The notes: a model not told the origin generated them from the letters alone. A DNA stretch of 64,000 nucleotides from Stenotrophomonas indicatrix (GCA_041545745.1 CP168152.1:4028001-4092000), one strand, 5' to 3'. Shown: positions 20,871-30,477, counted from the stretch's first letter. Program-made: numbers and translations.

Positions 20871-21988
20871 GCGGCACCGCCGTGCACGACAAACTCGGGA
20901 GCGTCATCGGCATCGTCCAGTATCCGCAGTGGCAACCGGACCCGGCAGGCCACACCCTGCGGCCAGAGCAGGTCCAGGCGCACCTCGGCCGCATCGCCGT
21001 ACAGCTCGCGCAGGCGCAGCCGCGTATTGGACAGGCCGATGCCATGGCCACCTGGCGCCCCCGGCTGCTGCAGCGTGCTGTTCTGGTTGCGTACCTCAAT
21101 GCAAAGCATGTCACCGTCGCGGCGGCCCTCGATCTCGATGGTGTCCTCGCCAAGGTTGCGACCGATGCCATGGCGCAGCGCGTTCTCCACCAGCGGCTGC
21201 AGGATCAGGCTTGGAACCGCGCCATCAAGCAGTTCCGGTGCAACGTAGATGCGGCTGTGCAGGCGATCCTTGAAGCGCGTGCGCTGGATGCCGAGGTACA
21301 GCTCGATCAACTCCAGTTCCTGGCGCAGGCTGATCTCCTGGCCGTCGTAGTCTTCCAGAAAAGCACGCAGCAGCTCGCTCAGACGCAGCAGCATGTCTTC
21401 GGCGCCGGCCTTGTCGTCATCCAGCAGGGTGATGATTGCGTGCAGCGTATTGAACAGGAAATGCGGCTGCAGCTGCGACTTCAATGCCAGCAACCGCGAC
21501 TGCGCCAGCTCGGCCGCCAGCCTGCTTGCCTCGACCTCGCGGTGCACCTTTTCCTGCTGGAAATGCAGTGCCTGCTGGATCGCGAACAGGGCCCAATAGG
21601 TCAGCAGGCCCATCGCGAAATGCTGGGCAATGAAATACCACAACTGCTCGCCAAAACTACTGGGCTCGAACCAGGTCGACACCAGCGCACCCACCACCAT
21701 CGCCAGCCCGGTCACTCCCGCGCTGGCCAGCAGCTGCACGCCCATACCGGCCAGCCTTCGCTCCGGCCGTAGCGGGTAGCGTTCGCCCAGGGTAAACACC
21801 AGAGGCGCCAGCACCGCCCAGGTGAACCACTGGATCATCGACCAGCGCAGGTAAACCTCAAATGGAAATGACTGGCCCTGCAGGCCTTGACTCAACACCT
21901 TCTGCAGGGTGAAGGCAAGCGCGACCGCCAGCCACAGCAGCAGGTAACGCAGCACGTCGATCTGGGTATGGCCAAGGCGGATCTTCAT
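20867..21988 (-). CDS. LytS-type sensor histidine kinase (second system)
   Basis: A 373-residue kinase starting MKIRLGHTQIDVLRYLL. Four hydrophobic segments fall in about residues 10-140, a short coiled segment follows, and then a His_kinase domain with QLQPHFLFNTLHAIITLLDD and an ATPase part with LILQPLVENALRHGIGRN and GIGLSNTRLRL. The upstream reading frame extension was rejected because it is low-quality sequence without a start signal. It partners the regulator immediately downstream. Confidence 0.88.
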   Translation of the reverse strand: MKIRLGHTQIDVLRYLLLWLAVALAFTLQKVLSQGLQGQSFPFEVYLRWSMIQWFTWAVLAPLVFTLGERYPLRPERRLAGMGVQLLASAGVTGLAMVVGALVSTWFEPSSFGEQLWYFIAQHFAMGLLTYWALFAIQQALHFQQEKVHREVEASRLAAELAQSRLLALKSQLQPHFLFNTLHAIITLLDDDKAGAEDMLLRLSELLRAFLEDYDGQEISLRQELELIELYLGIQRTRFKDRLHSRIYVAPELLDGAVPSLILQPLVENALRHGIGRNLGEDTIEIEGRRDGDMLCIEVRNQNSTLQQPGAPGGHGIGLSNTRLRLRELYGDAAEVRLDLLWPQGVACRVRLPLRILDDADDAPEFVVHGGAA

Positions 21989-22165
21989 CGCATGCGTCCC
22001 GGTGCCCGGAGCGGGCCAGCGCCATCTTAGGCACAGCATGCCCGGCAATGAAGGGCGGCGATGGCCGATTGCGATTGGTCCCGCTGTCGCGACGATTCGT
22101 CCCGGATCGATTGCAGGCGCGTGGCCTCCACCGCCAGATGGCGATGTCCCCAACGGAGATCCCCC

Positions 22166-22498
22166 ATGCACCTGCCCCGCACCCTGCTCGCTGCCAGCCT
22201 GTTGTGCAGTGCCTTCAGCGCACCTGCCGCGCCGCTGCACTACCTGACCCTGATCAATCGCGCCCATGCACCCATCACGTCACTGGAAGTCGCGGCGAGT
22301 GAAACCGACGCATTCCACACCTTGGCATTGGCCGGTCCCATCGCCGGTGGTGGCGGCCAGGCAACCGTGGCACTGCGCGGAACCGGCTGCCGCGTCGATC
22401 TGCGCGTCATCTTCAACGATGGGCGTCGCGCGCTGTACAGCGCCACTGATGTCTGTCGCGGTGACCGGCTGGTCATATCGGCACTTCCTGCACGGTAA
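22166..22498 (+). CDS. Small secreted protein
   Basis: A 110-residue protein with signal peptide MHLPRTLLAASLLCSAFSAPAAP and a mature part containing two cysteines (GTGCRVDLRVIFNDGRRALYSATDVCRGDRL), likely one disulfide. GGAG lies eight bases before the ATG. No family recognised. Divergent from the LytS-type kinase gene. Confidence 0.65.
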   Translation: MHLPRTLLAASLLCSAFSAPAAPLHYLTLINRAHAPITSLEVAASETDAFHTLALAGPIAGGGGQATVALRGTGCRVDLRVIFNDGRRALYSATDVCRGDRLVISALPAR

Positions 22499-22627
22499 CC
22501 CGGTGTCAAACGCATGCGCAGAAAATGTGAGTTCAACGCGGTCAACGTCCACTTGCCCTTACCCCGCGATGCGGAACATGAAGCTGTCGCTGATGGTGGC
22601 ATCCCAGTTCATATCCGGAGACCGGCA

Positions 22628-22930
22628 ATGGCCAACTTACGCAATGGCAGCAGCAACCGTGGCTTTGCCTCAATGGACGAAGACAAGCAGCGCGTGATCG
22701 CGTCAAAGGGGGGGCGTGCCGCACACGCATCCGGCAATGCGCACCAGTTCAGCCCGGATGAGGCCCGCGTGGCGGGCCGCAAGGGCGGCGAAGCGATCAG
22801 CCAGGATCGCCAGCACATGGCCGCGATCGGGCGTGAAGGTGGCCATGCACGGCATGCCAGTGCCCGCCAGCAACAGCACCTGCAACAGCAGGACATGCCT
22901 GGCAAACCTGGCAACGGTCAACAAGGCTGA
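22628..22930 (+). CDS. KGG-repeat stress-induced protein
   Basis: A 100-residue, very hydrophilic protein with three KGG/GREGG motifs: VIASKGGRAAHASGNAH, VAGRKGGEAISQD, IGREGGHARHA. This is the KGG (YciG/GsiB-like) repeat family induced by general stress. MANLRNGSSNRGFASMD is the usual N-terminus, and GGAG precedes this ATG. The tail is Gln-rich. Confidence 0.85.
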   Translation: MANLRNGSSNRGFASMDEDKQRVIASKGGRAAHASGNAHQFSPDEARVAGRKGGEAISQDRQHMAAIGREGGHARHASARQQQHLQQQDMPGKPGNGQQG

Positions 22931-22945
22931 GCTGAGTTGGTGCGG

Positions 22946-24418
22946 TTACTGCGCCACGTATCGGCGGTGCAGGGCAAAGGCTGTCAGCACCGCCAGCGCA
23001 CCGGCCAGCGCCATTGCCCAAGCGAACCCACTGGCCATCGCCGCGCGGTAGTAGCCCAGCAGGTGCGGTGAACCGGACGCCATCGCAGGTTCGAAGATGA
23101 GCAGCCGTGCTTGCAGCGCCACCTGCGGTTGGCCGGCGGCATGGGCTGCCGCAGTGAGGTGCTGTACAGCGCGCTGGCTCATCACGCTCCCAAGCAGCGC
23201 GATGCCCACGCTCATCCCCGCCTGGCGCAGTGCATTCATCGTCGCCGAAGCGATACCCGCCCGCTCCTGTGGCACGTCGCCCATTACGGCCATGCCGGTC
23301 GCAGGCACCGCCAGCCCCATGCCAGCCCCCAGCAGCAACAGAAGCAGCGTTGCATGTGTGCGCGTGCTGCTGGCATCCAGGCCTGGCATCGCACACAGAG
23401 CAATGCCTGCCAGTGCGTAACCGGTCGCCAGCGCCACCGGCAAGCCAATCCGCCCGACAATGCGACCAAACAGCAGCGAAACTCCGCCCATCATCAGGAA
23501 CTGTGGCACCAGTTGCAGGCCCGCGTCGGCGGCGCTGTCGCCCCGCACCTGCTGGAAGAACAGCGACAGGAAAAACAGGCTGGCGTAGGCGCTGAAGCCC
23601 AGCACGAAGGACGCGACGTTGAGCAGGCGGAAGCGATGATCGGCCAACAGGGCCAGCGGCAGCAGCGGGCGCGAGACCCGTCGTTCCACACAGCCGAAGG
23701 CCACCAGGCCGGCGACGGCAAGGGTCAGCGCCAGTACGGTCCGAGGCGCCGCCAACCCATGCTCGCCGATGCCGATCAGTCCGTAGCTCAGCGCCGCCAA
23801 CGCCACGATGCTCAGCAGTTGTCCCGCCGGATCCAGCGCGGCATGCTGCGGGTGCCGTCGCTCGGGGATGCCCCAGGCGCCAAGCGCGATCGCCAGCAAC
23901 CCCAATGGCAGGTTGATCAGGAAGATGCTCGGCCATCCTGCCCGCTCCACCAGTACACCGCCCAGCAGCGGCCCCAGCACCAGCGCCAACGCACTGAAGG
24001 CCGACCAGCCGCCGATCACCTTGGCCCGCTGCCGGGGATCGGGAAAGGCATGGCTGAGGATCGGCATGGCGCTGGGAATCAGCAGCGCACCGGCCACTCC
24101 CTGGATCGCACGTCCCATCACCAGCACCTGCAGACTGCCGGCGCAGGCACATACCAGCGAGCCGGCGATGAAGGTGGCGACACTGACCAGCCACACCCGC
24201 CGCTGGCCATGTCGATCGCCCAACGGACCGGCCGAAAGCATGAACGCCGACAGTGCGATCGCGTAGGCGTTGATGACCCATTGCAGCCCGGCGATGTCGG
24301 TCCGCAGTGCGGTCTGCAGTGTCGGCAGTGCGACGTTGACGATGCTGATGTCCAACGACGCCAGGAAGGTACCGAGATAGGCCGCCAGCACCAAGGCTGG
24401 GCGTCGAAAGCGTTGCAT
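22946..24418 (-). CDS. DHA2-family MFS multidrug efflux transporter
   Basis: A 490-residue inner-membrane antiporter with 14 predicted TM helices. Motifs: LDISIVNVALPTLQ (motif D1), LQWVINAYAIALSAFMLSAGPLGDRHGQRRVW (motif A), and repeated Gly-rich helices. It belongs to the EmrB/QacA type. The start MQRFRRPAL was chosen by homology; the ribosome site is weak. It is divergent from the TetR gene, with a visible palindromic operator in the shared promoter region, so it is probably repressed by that TetR and induced by a drug-like ligand. Confidence 0.87.
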   Translation of the reverse strand: MQRFRRPALVLAAYLGTFLASLDISIVNVALPTLQTALRTDIAGLQWVINAYAIALSAFMLSAGPLGDRHGQRRVWLVSVATFIAGSLVCACAGSLQVLVMGRAIQGVAGALLIPSAMPILSHAFPDPRQRAKVIGGWSAFSALALVLGPLLGGVLVERAGWPSIFLINLPLGLLAIALGAWGIPERRHPQHAALDPAGQLLSIVALAALSYGLIGIGEHGLAAPRTVLALTLAVAGLVAFGCVERRVSRPLLPLALLADHRFRLLNVASFVLGFSAYASLFFLSLFFQQVRGDSAADAGLQLVPQFLMMGGVSLLFGRIVGRIGLPVALATGYALAGIALCAMPGLDASSTRTHATLLLLLLGAGMGLAVPATGMAVMGDVPQERAGIASATMNALRQAGMSVGIALLGSVMSQRAVQHLTAAAHAAGQPQVALQARLLIFEPAMASGSPHLLGYYRAAMASGFAWAMALAGALAVLTAFALHRRYVAQ

Positions 24419-24460
24419 GCCGGAAAACCCCGAAGGAACATCGACGCATACATTAATCAC

Positions 24461-24495
24461 TGACTGACCGTCGGTCAATGACTGGCGGTCAGTCA
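24461..24495. promoter_or_regulatory. TetR-type double operator
   Basis: TGACTGACCGTCGGTCA (24461-24477) and TGACTGGCGGTCAGTCA (24479-24495) are two overlapping dyads between the divergent MFS and TetR genes, about 55 bases from the TetR start and 43 bases from the MFS start. Confidence 0.75.
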
Positions 24496-24549
24496 ATACC
24501 GTCCGCGCCGTAGAATGGCGCTCACCCTCTTCAGTCCGGATCGCCGCCG

Positions 24550-25176
24550 ATGATTCCGTCGCACGCGTCAGCCAAGTCCCGCACCAAGCCCGCAGAGATC
24601 CGTCTGGAGGAGTTGATGGACGCCGCTGAGGCACTGTTCCTGTCGCGCGGCGTGGAAGCGACCACCATCAGTGACATCGTGGCTGCAGCCGACGTCGCCA
24701 AGGGAACGTTCTATACGTACTTCGCGTCCAAGGGCGAAATCCTGCAGGCGCTGGCCAAGCGCTATACCGAGCGTTTCCTGGCCGAAGTGGAACTGGCGGT
24801 CGAGCAGCATCCGGCCATCGCAGGCGAGGCCCGCCTGCGTGCCTGGATCGAGGCCAACATCCGCATCTATGCGCGCACGCATGCGCTGCATGACGTGGTC
24901 TTCGCCAACCACCATCACCACGAACGCGGCAACGCAGACCGCAATGCCATCCAGCAGCAGTTGTCGGCAATCCTCGAAAGCGGTGTCGAGGCAGGGCTGT
25001 GGTCGTTGCCCGCGCCACGGATCACCGCCTCGCTGATCTACGCCGGCGTGCATGGCGCCACGGACGATCTGATCGCCGCTCCCGAACAGTCACCCGATAC
25101 GTTCATCGCTGCGGTGGTCACCGATTGCCTGCGCATGGTCGGTATTGCCGCGACAGCCGCGAAAAAGCGCCGCTGA
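24550..25176 (+). CDS. TetR-family transcriptional repressor
   Basis: A 208-residue repressor with an N-terminal helix-turn-helix (about 18-65: RLEELMDAAEALFLSRGVEATTISDIVAAADVAKGTFYTYFASK) cited here by position, and a ligand-binding C-terminal domain. Divergent from the MFS transporter gene across a double dyad that is probably its operator. It ends 15 bases before the convergent glyoxalase-like gene. Confidence 0.88.
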   Translation: MIPSHASAKSRTKPAEIRLEELMDAAEALFLSRGVEATTISDIVAAADVAKGTFYTYFASKGEILQALAKRYTERFLAEVELAVEQHPAIAGEARLRAWIEANIRIYARTHALHDVVFANHHHHERGNADRNAIQQQLSAILESGVEAGLWSLPAPRITASLIYAGVHGATDDLIAAPEQSPDTFIAAVVTDCLRMVGIAATAAKKRR

Positions 25177-25191
25177 TCCGGCGCGCGCCGA

Positions 25192-25542
25192 CTAGGCGTG
25201 GACGAGGATGTTCAACAGGCGCCCGAATGGGTCGCGTACATAGAAGCGGCGCACGCCCCATGGTTCTTCGGCTGGGCCATATTCAAGAGCGATGTTCGCG
25301 TGTCGCAGGCGTTCGAGCACGCCATCCAGGTCGTCCACCTCGATCGAAAGATCCGGCACCGGCGTAGCCGATCCACCTTCGCTGGCAATGCTGAGCTGTG
25401 CCAGCGCAGTGCCCTGCCCGCCGTAGGTGACGATCCAGCCGTGGTCCATGACGATGTCCATGCCGAGGATGTCACCGTAGAACGCGGCCGCCTGCGCAGG
25501 ATCGGCACTGGCGATGTTGGCGACGACGCGTTTTACAGCCAT
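25192..25542 (-). CDS. Glyoxalase/bleomycin-resistance superfamily protein
   Basis: A 116-residue VOC-fold protein: VVANIASADPAQAAAFYGDILGM at the N-terminus and WGVRRFYVRDPFGRLLNILVH at the C-terminus, the two halves of the beta-alpha-beta-beta-beta module. The start MAVKRVV was preferred to the longer frame, which runs into upstream sequence without a start signal. The substrate is unknown. Confidence 0.82.
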   Translation of the reverse strand: MAVKRVVANIASADPAQAAAFYGDILGMDIVMDHGWIVTYGGQGTALAQLSIASEGGSATPVPDLSIEVDDLDGVLERLRHANIALEYGPAEEPWGVRRFYVRDPFGRLLNILVHA

Positions 25543-25641
25543 GTGGCGGCTCCAGGCGAACAAGACCGCGGACCGCGTGCTGCGGCCAGGTGGAAAGGGG
25601 CCCATGGATCGGCCCCCCCCAATGCGAACGGGATGCAGGCC

Positions 25642-25842
25642 TCAGATGGCGCCGCACCTGTCCATGACACAGCGATCGTATTCGAACTGGCACTCCATGG
25701 CATCAGCGCCGCCGGCCACGCAGGCCTGGTAGGCCTTCCAGCACGGCAGGTCACATGGCTGGACCGGACCGGCCACCGCCACCGAACCGGTACACGCAAG
25801 TGCAAACACTGCAGCAGCGATCACTTTCCTGATGGCTCGCAT
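25642..25842 (-). CDS. Small cysteine-rich secreted protein
   Basis: A 66-residue protein with signal peptide MRAIRKVIAAAVFALACTGSVAVAG and a short mature chain with six cysteines in a CDLPC...C...C...CVMDRC layout, suggesting a disulfide-stapled helical hairpin. GGAG lies upstream of this ATG, which decided the start over a GTG three codons earlier. No family recognised. Confidence 0.65.
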   Translation of the reverse strand: MRAIRKVIAAAVFALACTGSVAVAGPVQPCDLPCWKAYQACVAGGADAMECQFEYDRCVMDRCGAI

Positions 25843-25860
25843 CGATATCACTCCCTGATA

Positions 25861-25879
25861 GGCCTGGTGATTCCAGGCC
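25861..25879. terminator. Hairpin, possible terminator of the LOG-like gene
   Basis: GGCCTGG TGATT CCAGGCC, a 7-bp stem 48 bases after the upstream gene's stop on the minus strand. No T tract. Confidence 0.35.
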
Positions 25880-25926
25880 GCATCACCCTACCCGCGTGTG
25901 CGGGAGAGGAAGTGAAAAGCGCCGGT

Positions 25927-26445
25927 TCAGCCTGCCAGCAGCTGCAGATGGCGGAGCTGCGCGCGCAGCTCCGCGATGTCGTGCCACGGCAGTATCGGCG
26001 AGTTCCCGCGCTCATCGGGAGGGTTGCCGGGAAGACCGTCCGACCAGCCACCAGCGCCCACCAGCGGCAGCAACGGCCGCTTGTGCAGCCAGGCCAGACA
26101 CACCTCGGAGATCGTGCCAGCGCGCCCGCCAATGACGATGCAGGCATCGCCGGCCAGGGCCATGATGAGGTTGCGCGCATCGCCCATACCGCAGGGCACG
26201 ACCACTGTTGCCGGCCAGTCCGCTGCAGGCATGCTGCCTTCCGGAATCACACTCAGCACCGTGCCACCGGCCGCGACTGCATGCTCGGCTGCCACCCGCG
26301 TGGCCGGGCTGCCGCAACCGCTGACGAGGGTGATTCCACTTTCGGCGAGGAATCTCCCCGCCTGTGCAGCACGGTCGAATGCTGGTGAGCCGGGATCGGC
26401 ACTACCAAGGATCGCGATCTGGGGCTTGCGGAAGGATGATGTCAT
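25927..26445 (-). CDS. LOG/TIGR00725-like protein
   Basis: A 172-residue Rossmann-type protein related to lysine-decarboxylase-like (LOG) proteins: IAILGSADPGSPAF, SGCGSPATRVAAEHA, VVPCGMGDARNLIMALAGDACIVIGGRAGTISEV. GGRAGTxSE corresponds to the PGGxGTxxE nucleotide-phosphate motif of the LOG family. The start MTSSFRKPQ was chosen by homology. The role is unclear. Confidence 0.72.
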   Translation of the reverse strand: MTSSFRKPQIAILGSADPGSPAFDRAAQAGRFLAESGITLVSGCGSPATRVAAEHAVAAGGTVLSVIPEGSMPAADWPATVVVPCGMGDARNLIMALAGDACIVIGGRAGTISEVCLAWLHKRPLLPLVGAGGWSDGLPGNPPDERGNSPILPWHDIAELRAQLRHLQLLAG

Positions 26446-26534
26446 GGAGCGACCTGGGCGATGGGAAGAGAAGCAGGGAGGCAGACTCGATCCACACAGC
26501 GCGCTCGATTGCCCGAGGCGGGACAGTATCACGC

Positions 26535-27752
26535 TCATCCATCCCTTTCTGATGCGGGTTGCTCACTCCACGACCGTCGCAGCATCGCCAGACCAACCAG
26601 GCTCAACGACGGCAGCAGCAGGCCAAAGGCCACCAGCGGCCAGACCGTATCGCCCGGCAGCACCAGCGTCGCGAGCGTGCCAAGCGCGGCTACGATCAGG
26701 CTCTGCACGGCGTAGTACAGCGCCACCGCCGTGCCGGAGGCATCGGCGAATTCGCGCAATGCACCGTTGGCCGCCACCGAAGCCACCATCACGATGCCGA
26801 TAGCCACAAGCCACATCGGCAGCACGACACTGGCAAATGACGGCCGCAACATCACCGCCATGGCCATGACCAGTACGCCGCCGATCATCACCATCAATCC
26901 ACGCAGGAAGCTGCCACCAATGCCCCATCGCCCGATGAACCACGCAGCAAAGCGCGAGGTGACGATCATCACCAGCGCAACCGTCGCGAAGGCCACGCTG
27001 AAGCCCATCGGCGAATAGCCTGCGCGCCCCATCAGCACTCGCGGGGCGATCGAGAAGAACACGAAGAACGTGCCCATCGCCGCACTGAATCCCAGTGCGT
27101 GGACCCAGAACCCGGCATTGCCGAGGATGCGCGCGAAGGCTGGCGATGCGTTGCCGTGCTGCGGTGGCCGCGTTTCCTGCCAGCCCCGGCATGCACGCAC
27201 ACCCGCCAGCAGCCCCAACACACCCAGCGCGATGAAGATGGCCCGCCAACCCAGTGCGTAGGCGATCAACGCGCCGAGGATCGGGCCGAGTGCCGGCACG
27301 AACGCCAGCATCGAGGCGAACAGACCATAGAGCGTGGCACCCTCGGCCGTATCGGCATACACGTCGCGCACCGTAGCGAAGGTGGCGACCAGTGCGGCCG
27401 ACGCACCGATCGCCTGCACGCCGCGCCAGGCCAGGAACGCCGCGCCACCACTACACGCGGCGAGCGCGAACGACGCCAGCGTGAACAGCAACGCGCCCAT
27501 CAGCAGCACAGGCCGTCGCCCGATCCGGTCCGACAGCGGGCCGAAGATCAGCTGGCCCAGCCCGAGTACGAGCATGTACAGACTCAGCGTCAACTGGATG
27601 ACGGCAGGCGATGTGCCGAGTGCATCCGGCATGGCCGATACAACAGGCAGATAAATATCCATGGCCAGCGAGGCCAGGAGGTCGAAAGGAGCCATCAACG
27701 CGATGGCGGCCGGCAGGGAATGGGCCCAGCGAAGGGCTTTTCGATCAGACAT
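26535..27752 (-). CDS. Bcr/CflA-type MFS drug efflux transporter
   Basis: A 405-residue 12-TM MFS protein. Motifs: LASLAMDIYLPVVSAMPDALGTSPAVIQLTLSLYML at the N-terminus and GQLIFGPLSDRIGRRPVLLMG (motif A). AMDIYLPV is typical of Bcr/CflA bicyclomycin or chloramphenicol exporters. A hairpin lies about 75 bases upstream. No regulator is directly coupled. Confidence 0.87.
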   Translation of the reverse strand: MSDRKALRWAHSLPAAIALMAPFDLLASLAMDIYLPVVSAMPDALGTSPAVIQLTLSLYMLVLGLGQLIFGPLSDRIGRRPVLLMGALLFTLASFALAACSGGAAFLAWRGVQAIGASAALVATFATVRDVYADTAEGATLYGLFASMLAFVPALGPILGALIAYALGWRAIFIALGVLGLLAGVRACRGWQETRPPQHGNASPAFARILGNAGFWVHALGFSAAMGTFFVFFSIAPRVLMGRAGYSPMGFSVAFATVALVMIVTSRFAAWFIGRWGIGGSFLRGLMVMIGGVLVMAMAVMLRPSFASVVLPMWLVAIGIVMVASVAANGALREFADASGTAVALYYAVQSLIVAALGTLATLVLPGDTVWPLVAFGLLLPSLSLVGLAMLRRSWSEQPASERDG

Positions 27753-27823
27753 GGGGAAACATCCGCTCAGGAGGAAATCCGGCGGTGATCAACCCAATGC
27801 GTGGAAATCGCAGGTAAAGACCA

Positions 27824-27852
27824 CCGCAACAACGTGCGTACCGTTGTTGCGG
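27824..27852. terminator. Hairpin between the LysR gene and the Bcr-like gene
   Basis: CCGCAACAAC / GTTGTTGCGG, a perfect 10-bp stem with a 9-base loop. It may terminate the LysR transcript or form a leader structure for the efflux gene. Otherwise 27753-27970 shows no gene. Confidence 0.5.
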
Positions 27853-27970
27853 CTCAGCGGACTGTCTGCGGACCGTTCCCGTTGTTCATCTGATGATCCG
27901 GTGGAAAATCGAATGCGGCCAGTGTAGCAAGGCAATTCCGGGGTAACCGGCAACGTCGTCCCGCACGGCT

Positions 27971-28876
27971 TCAGGGCAAGGGCGGCATGTCGATGCGTCT
28001 GGATGGCGTGCATCGCACCTGCTCGATGAGCCGGCGGACCACTGGCGACGTTTCCTGTTCACGGTACAAGGCAGCGATGGTCGAGGCGATGACCGGCCCG
28101 GCGATCGGCAGATACACCACGCCCGGCAGCAGCAGCGTCCGCTGCAGTATCGACGGTACGATCGCCACCGCCCCATCGCCCACCGAGACCTGCGCGAGTA
28201 CAGCGGCAAGATGGCCGGGACGGGAGCGGATGTCCGGCACGAATCCGCCACGGCGGGCGACTTCCAGTGTGCCTGCGGGCTGCTCCGGCATGATGAACGC
28301 CTCCTTCGCCAGCAGCGCCGGCTGCACCGGCAACGCCGTGCCGGCCAGCGCGTGCAATGCCGGCAATGCTACGCAGAACTGGTCTTCGATCAGGATGTGC
28401 GAGCCCAGCGCGTCGGGAACCTCCATCGGAAGGCGGCAGAACACCACATCGATGCGACCGTCCAGCAGCAGGTCCGGCAGGTCGGCCATGGGCCATTCGC
28501 CGACCTGCAGAACCACATCGGGCGAGGCGCTGCGGAACCGCTGCAATAGCTCCTGCAGCGCGCCCGCATAGACCGCCGAACCCACGTAGCCGATCTCGAT
28601 CCTGCCGATCTCGCCGCGACCAGCACGGCGGCCCACCGCCTCTGCCTGCTCGAACTGGCGCAGCACGTTGCGCGCTTCTGCCAGGAAGATCGCGCCGGCC
28701 GAGGTCAGCGTGACCTCGCGTCGACTGCGATCGAACAAGGGCGTACCCAGGCGACGTTCGATCTCCTGGATCTGCACGCTCAGCGTCGGCGTAGCGATAC
28801 CCAGGCGCAGCGCGGCGCGTCCGAAATGCAGTTCCTCGGCCAGTGCGACGTAGTACTGCAGATGTCGACGGTCCAT
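27971..28876 (-). CDS. LysR-family transcriptional regulator
   Basis: A 301-residue LysR regulator: N-terminal winged helix (MDRRHLQYYVALAEELHFGRAALRLGI then TLSVQIQEIERRLGTPLFDRSRR) and the effector-binding domain with IEIGYVGSAVY. HLQYY..LAEELHFGRAA is typical of the CatM/BenM-like branch. It is divergent from an MFS transporter gene with a CGTTAG-N7-CTAACG dyad between them, so it probably controls that exporter. Confidence 0.9.
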   Translation of the reverse strand: MDRRHLQYYVALAEELHFGRAALRLGIATPTLSVQIQEIERRLGTPLFDRSRREVTLTSAGAIFLAEARNVLRQFEQAEAVGRRAGRGEIGRIEIGYVGSAVYAGALQELLQRFRSASPDVVLQVGEWPMADLPDLLLDGRIDVVFCRLPMEVPDALGSHILIEDQFCVALPALHALAGTALPVQPALLAKEAFIMPEQPAGTLEVARRGGFVPDIRSRPGHLAAVLAQVSVGDGAVAIVPSILQRTLLLPGVVYLPIAGPVIASTIAALYREQETSPVVRRLIEQVRCTPSRRIDMPPLP

Positions 28877-28887
28877 ACGCGCCCGGT

Positions 28888-28906
28888 CGTTAGCTTTGAC
28901 CTAACG
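28888..28906. promoter_or_regulatory. LysR-type operator (T-N11-A)
   Basis: CGTTAG CTTTGAC CTAACG: 6-bp arms around 7 bases, containing T-N11-A, in the 76-base interval between the divergent LysR and MFS genes. Confidence 0.72.
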
Positions 28907-28952
28907 TACTTCAAGAACACCGGCAATGAAACAAACGATCGAAGCTGCTTGA

Positions 28953-30452
28953 ATGTCCATTCTTCTCTCACCCGAGTATCCGGTGCCCCTCTCCCCTCCC
29001 CGCCGCAGGCCGCCCAACTGGATCCTGATCATCGCCTCGCTCGGCTGCACGATGACAGTGCTGGAAACCAACGCCGTGGCCGTTGCGCTACCGACCATCG
29101 CGCGGGACCTGCAGGCTGACTTCGCCGACATCGAATGGGTGATCAGCTGCTACATCCTGTCCTTCACCTCGCTGCTTCTCCCCGCCGGTGCCATCGCCGA
29201 TCGCCACGGTCGCAGGCGGGTGCTGCTGATCGGCATCGCACTGTTCGCCATCGCATCGCTGACCTGTGCGCTGGCCCCCACGGCCAGCGCGCTGTATCTG
29301 GCCCGCGCGTTCCAGGGCGTGGGAGCAGCCTTCCTGCTGGCGCCGTCACTGTCGGTGATCGGCCACGAGTTCCACGAAGGCAAGCAACGCGACGATGCCT
29401 GGGCCTTCTGGGGCACGGCAATGGGCATGATGATGGTGCTGTCGCCATTGATCGGCGGGCTGTTGTCCTCGTTGTGGGGATGGCGTTCGGTGTTCATCGC
29501 GATCCTGCCCTTCCTCGCCTTCCTGGCCTACGGCGCGATCCGCTGGGTACCCGACTCCGCCGACGCGGTGGTACGCCCGCTGGATCCGCCCGGCATCATC
29601 ACCTTCAGCATGGCGATCTTCGGCATCGTGTTCTTCCTCGTGGAAGGACTCGCACAGGGCTGGACATCGGTGGTGGCGCTGGCCGGCCTGGGCCTGGGCA
29701 TCGCGATGGGCGCGCTGTTTGCCGGCATCGAACTCAAACGTCGGCATCCGATGGTCGACCTGCGGCTGCTTGCCAGCCCGCGCTTCGTCGGTGCACTCAT
29801 CGCCATGATCGGCTACGCGGTCAGCGCGCAGGTGATGGCTTCGATGCTGCCGCAGTACCTGCAGAACGGCGTCGGCCTGAGTGCCTTGGCCACGGGTGCA
29901 GGCATGCTGCCGTTCGCCGCAGCGATGCTGCTGTTCCCAAGCGTTGGCAGGCGCCTGGGCCGGCGATTCTCCAGTGAGATGGTGCTGGCCATCGGCTTGT
30001 CCATCACTGCCGCCGGCAACGCGCTGGCGGGTATCGGCGCATGGCACAACACGCCGATGGTGGCGCTGCTGGCGATGGTCATCATCGGCGCTGGCGGTGG
30101 CATCCTCAACGGCGAAACATCCAAGGCCATCATCGGCTCGGCGCCTCGCGACCGCGCAGGCATGGCCTCGGGCATCAGTGCCACGACGCGCTTCGTCGGC
30201 ATCCTGCTCGGTTTCACGGTGCTCTCCAGCGCCCTGACCGTCGGCATCCGCGCCGGACTCTCAGCACGCGTTCCCGCAGAAGAGGTCATGCGTCTGGCCG
30301 ATACCATCGCCACCGGTGCACTGAGCCAAGGAGACCCGGTTGATCTCGCGCGGGCGATCTACAGCCAGGGCTTTGCCGCGTCCCTGTGGACCGCCGCCAT
30401 TGCAGCGACGCTGGCCAGCTTGGCCGTTGCCCTGCTCAGGAAACGCAACTGA
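28953..30452 (+). CDS. DHA2-family MFS efflux transporter
   Basis: A 499-residue 14-TM transporter: LETNAVAVALPTIARDL (motif D1), IEWVISCYILSFTSLLLPAGAIADRHGRRRVLLIG (motif A) and the usual repeated helices. Divergent from the LysR gene, whose likely operator overlaps its promoter. The start has no strong ribosome site. Substrate unknown. Confidence 0.87.
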   Translation: MSILLSPEYPVPLSPPRRRPPNWILIIASLGCTMTVLETNAVAVALPTIARDLQADFADIEWVISCYILSFTSLLLPAGAIADRHGRRRVLLIGIALFAIASLTCALAPTASALYLARAFQGVGAAFLLAPSLSVIGHEFHEGKQRDDAWAFWGTAMGMMMVLSPLIGGLLSSLWGWRSVFIAILPFLAFLAYGAIRWVPDSADAVVRPLDPPGIITFSMAIFGIVFFLVEGLAQGWTSVVALAGLGLGIAMGALFAGIELKRRHPMVDLRLLASPRFVGALIAMIGYAVSAQVMASMLPQYLQNGVGLSALATGAGMLPFAAAMLLFPSVGRRLGRRFSSEMVLAIGLSITAAGNALAGIGAWHNTPMVALLAMVIIGAGGGILNGETSKAIIGSAPRDRAGMASGISATTRFVGILLGFTVLSSALTVGIRAGLSARVPAEEVMRLADTIATGALSQGDPVDLARAIYSQGFAASLWTAAIAATLASLAVALLRKRN

Positions 30453-30477
30453 CCGCGGGTGGTGACAGACGCAGAAA

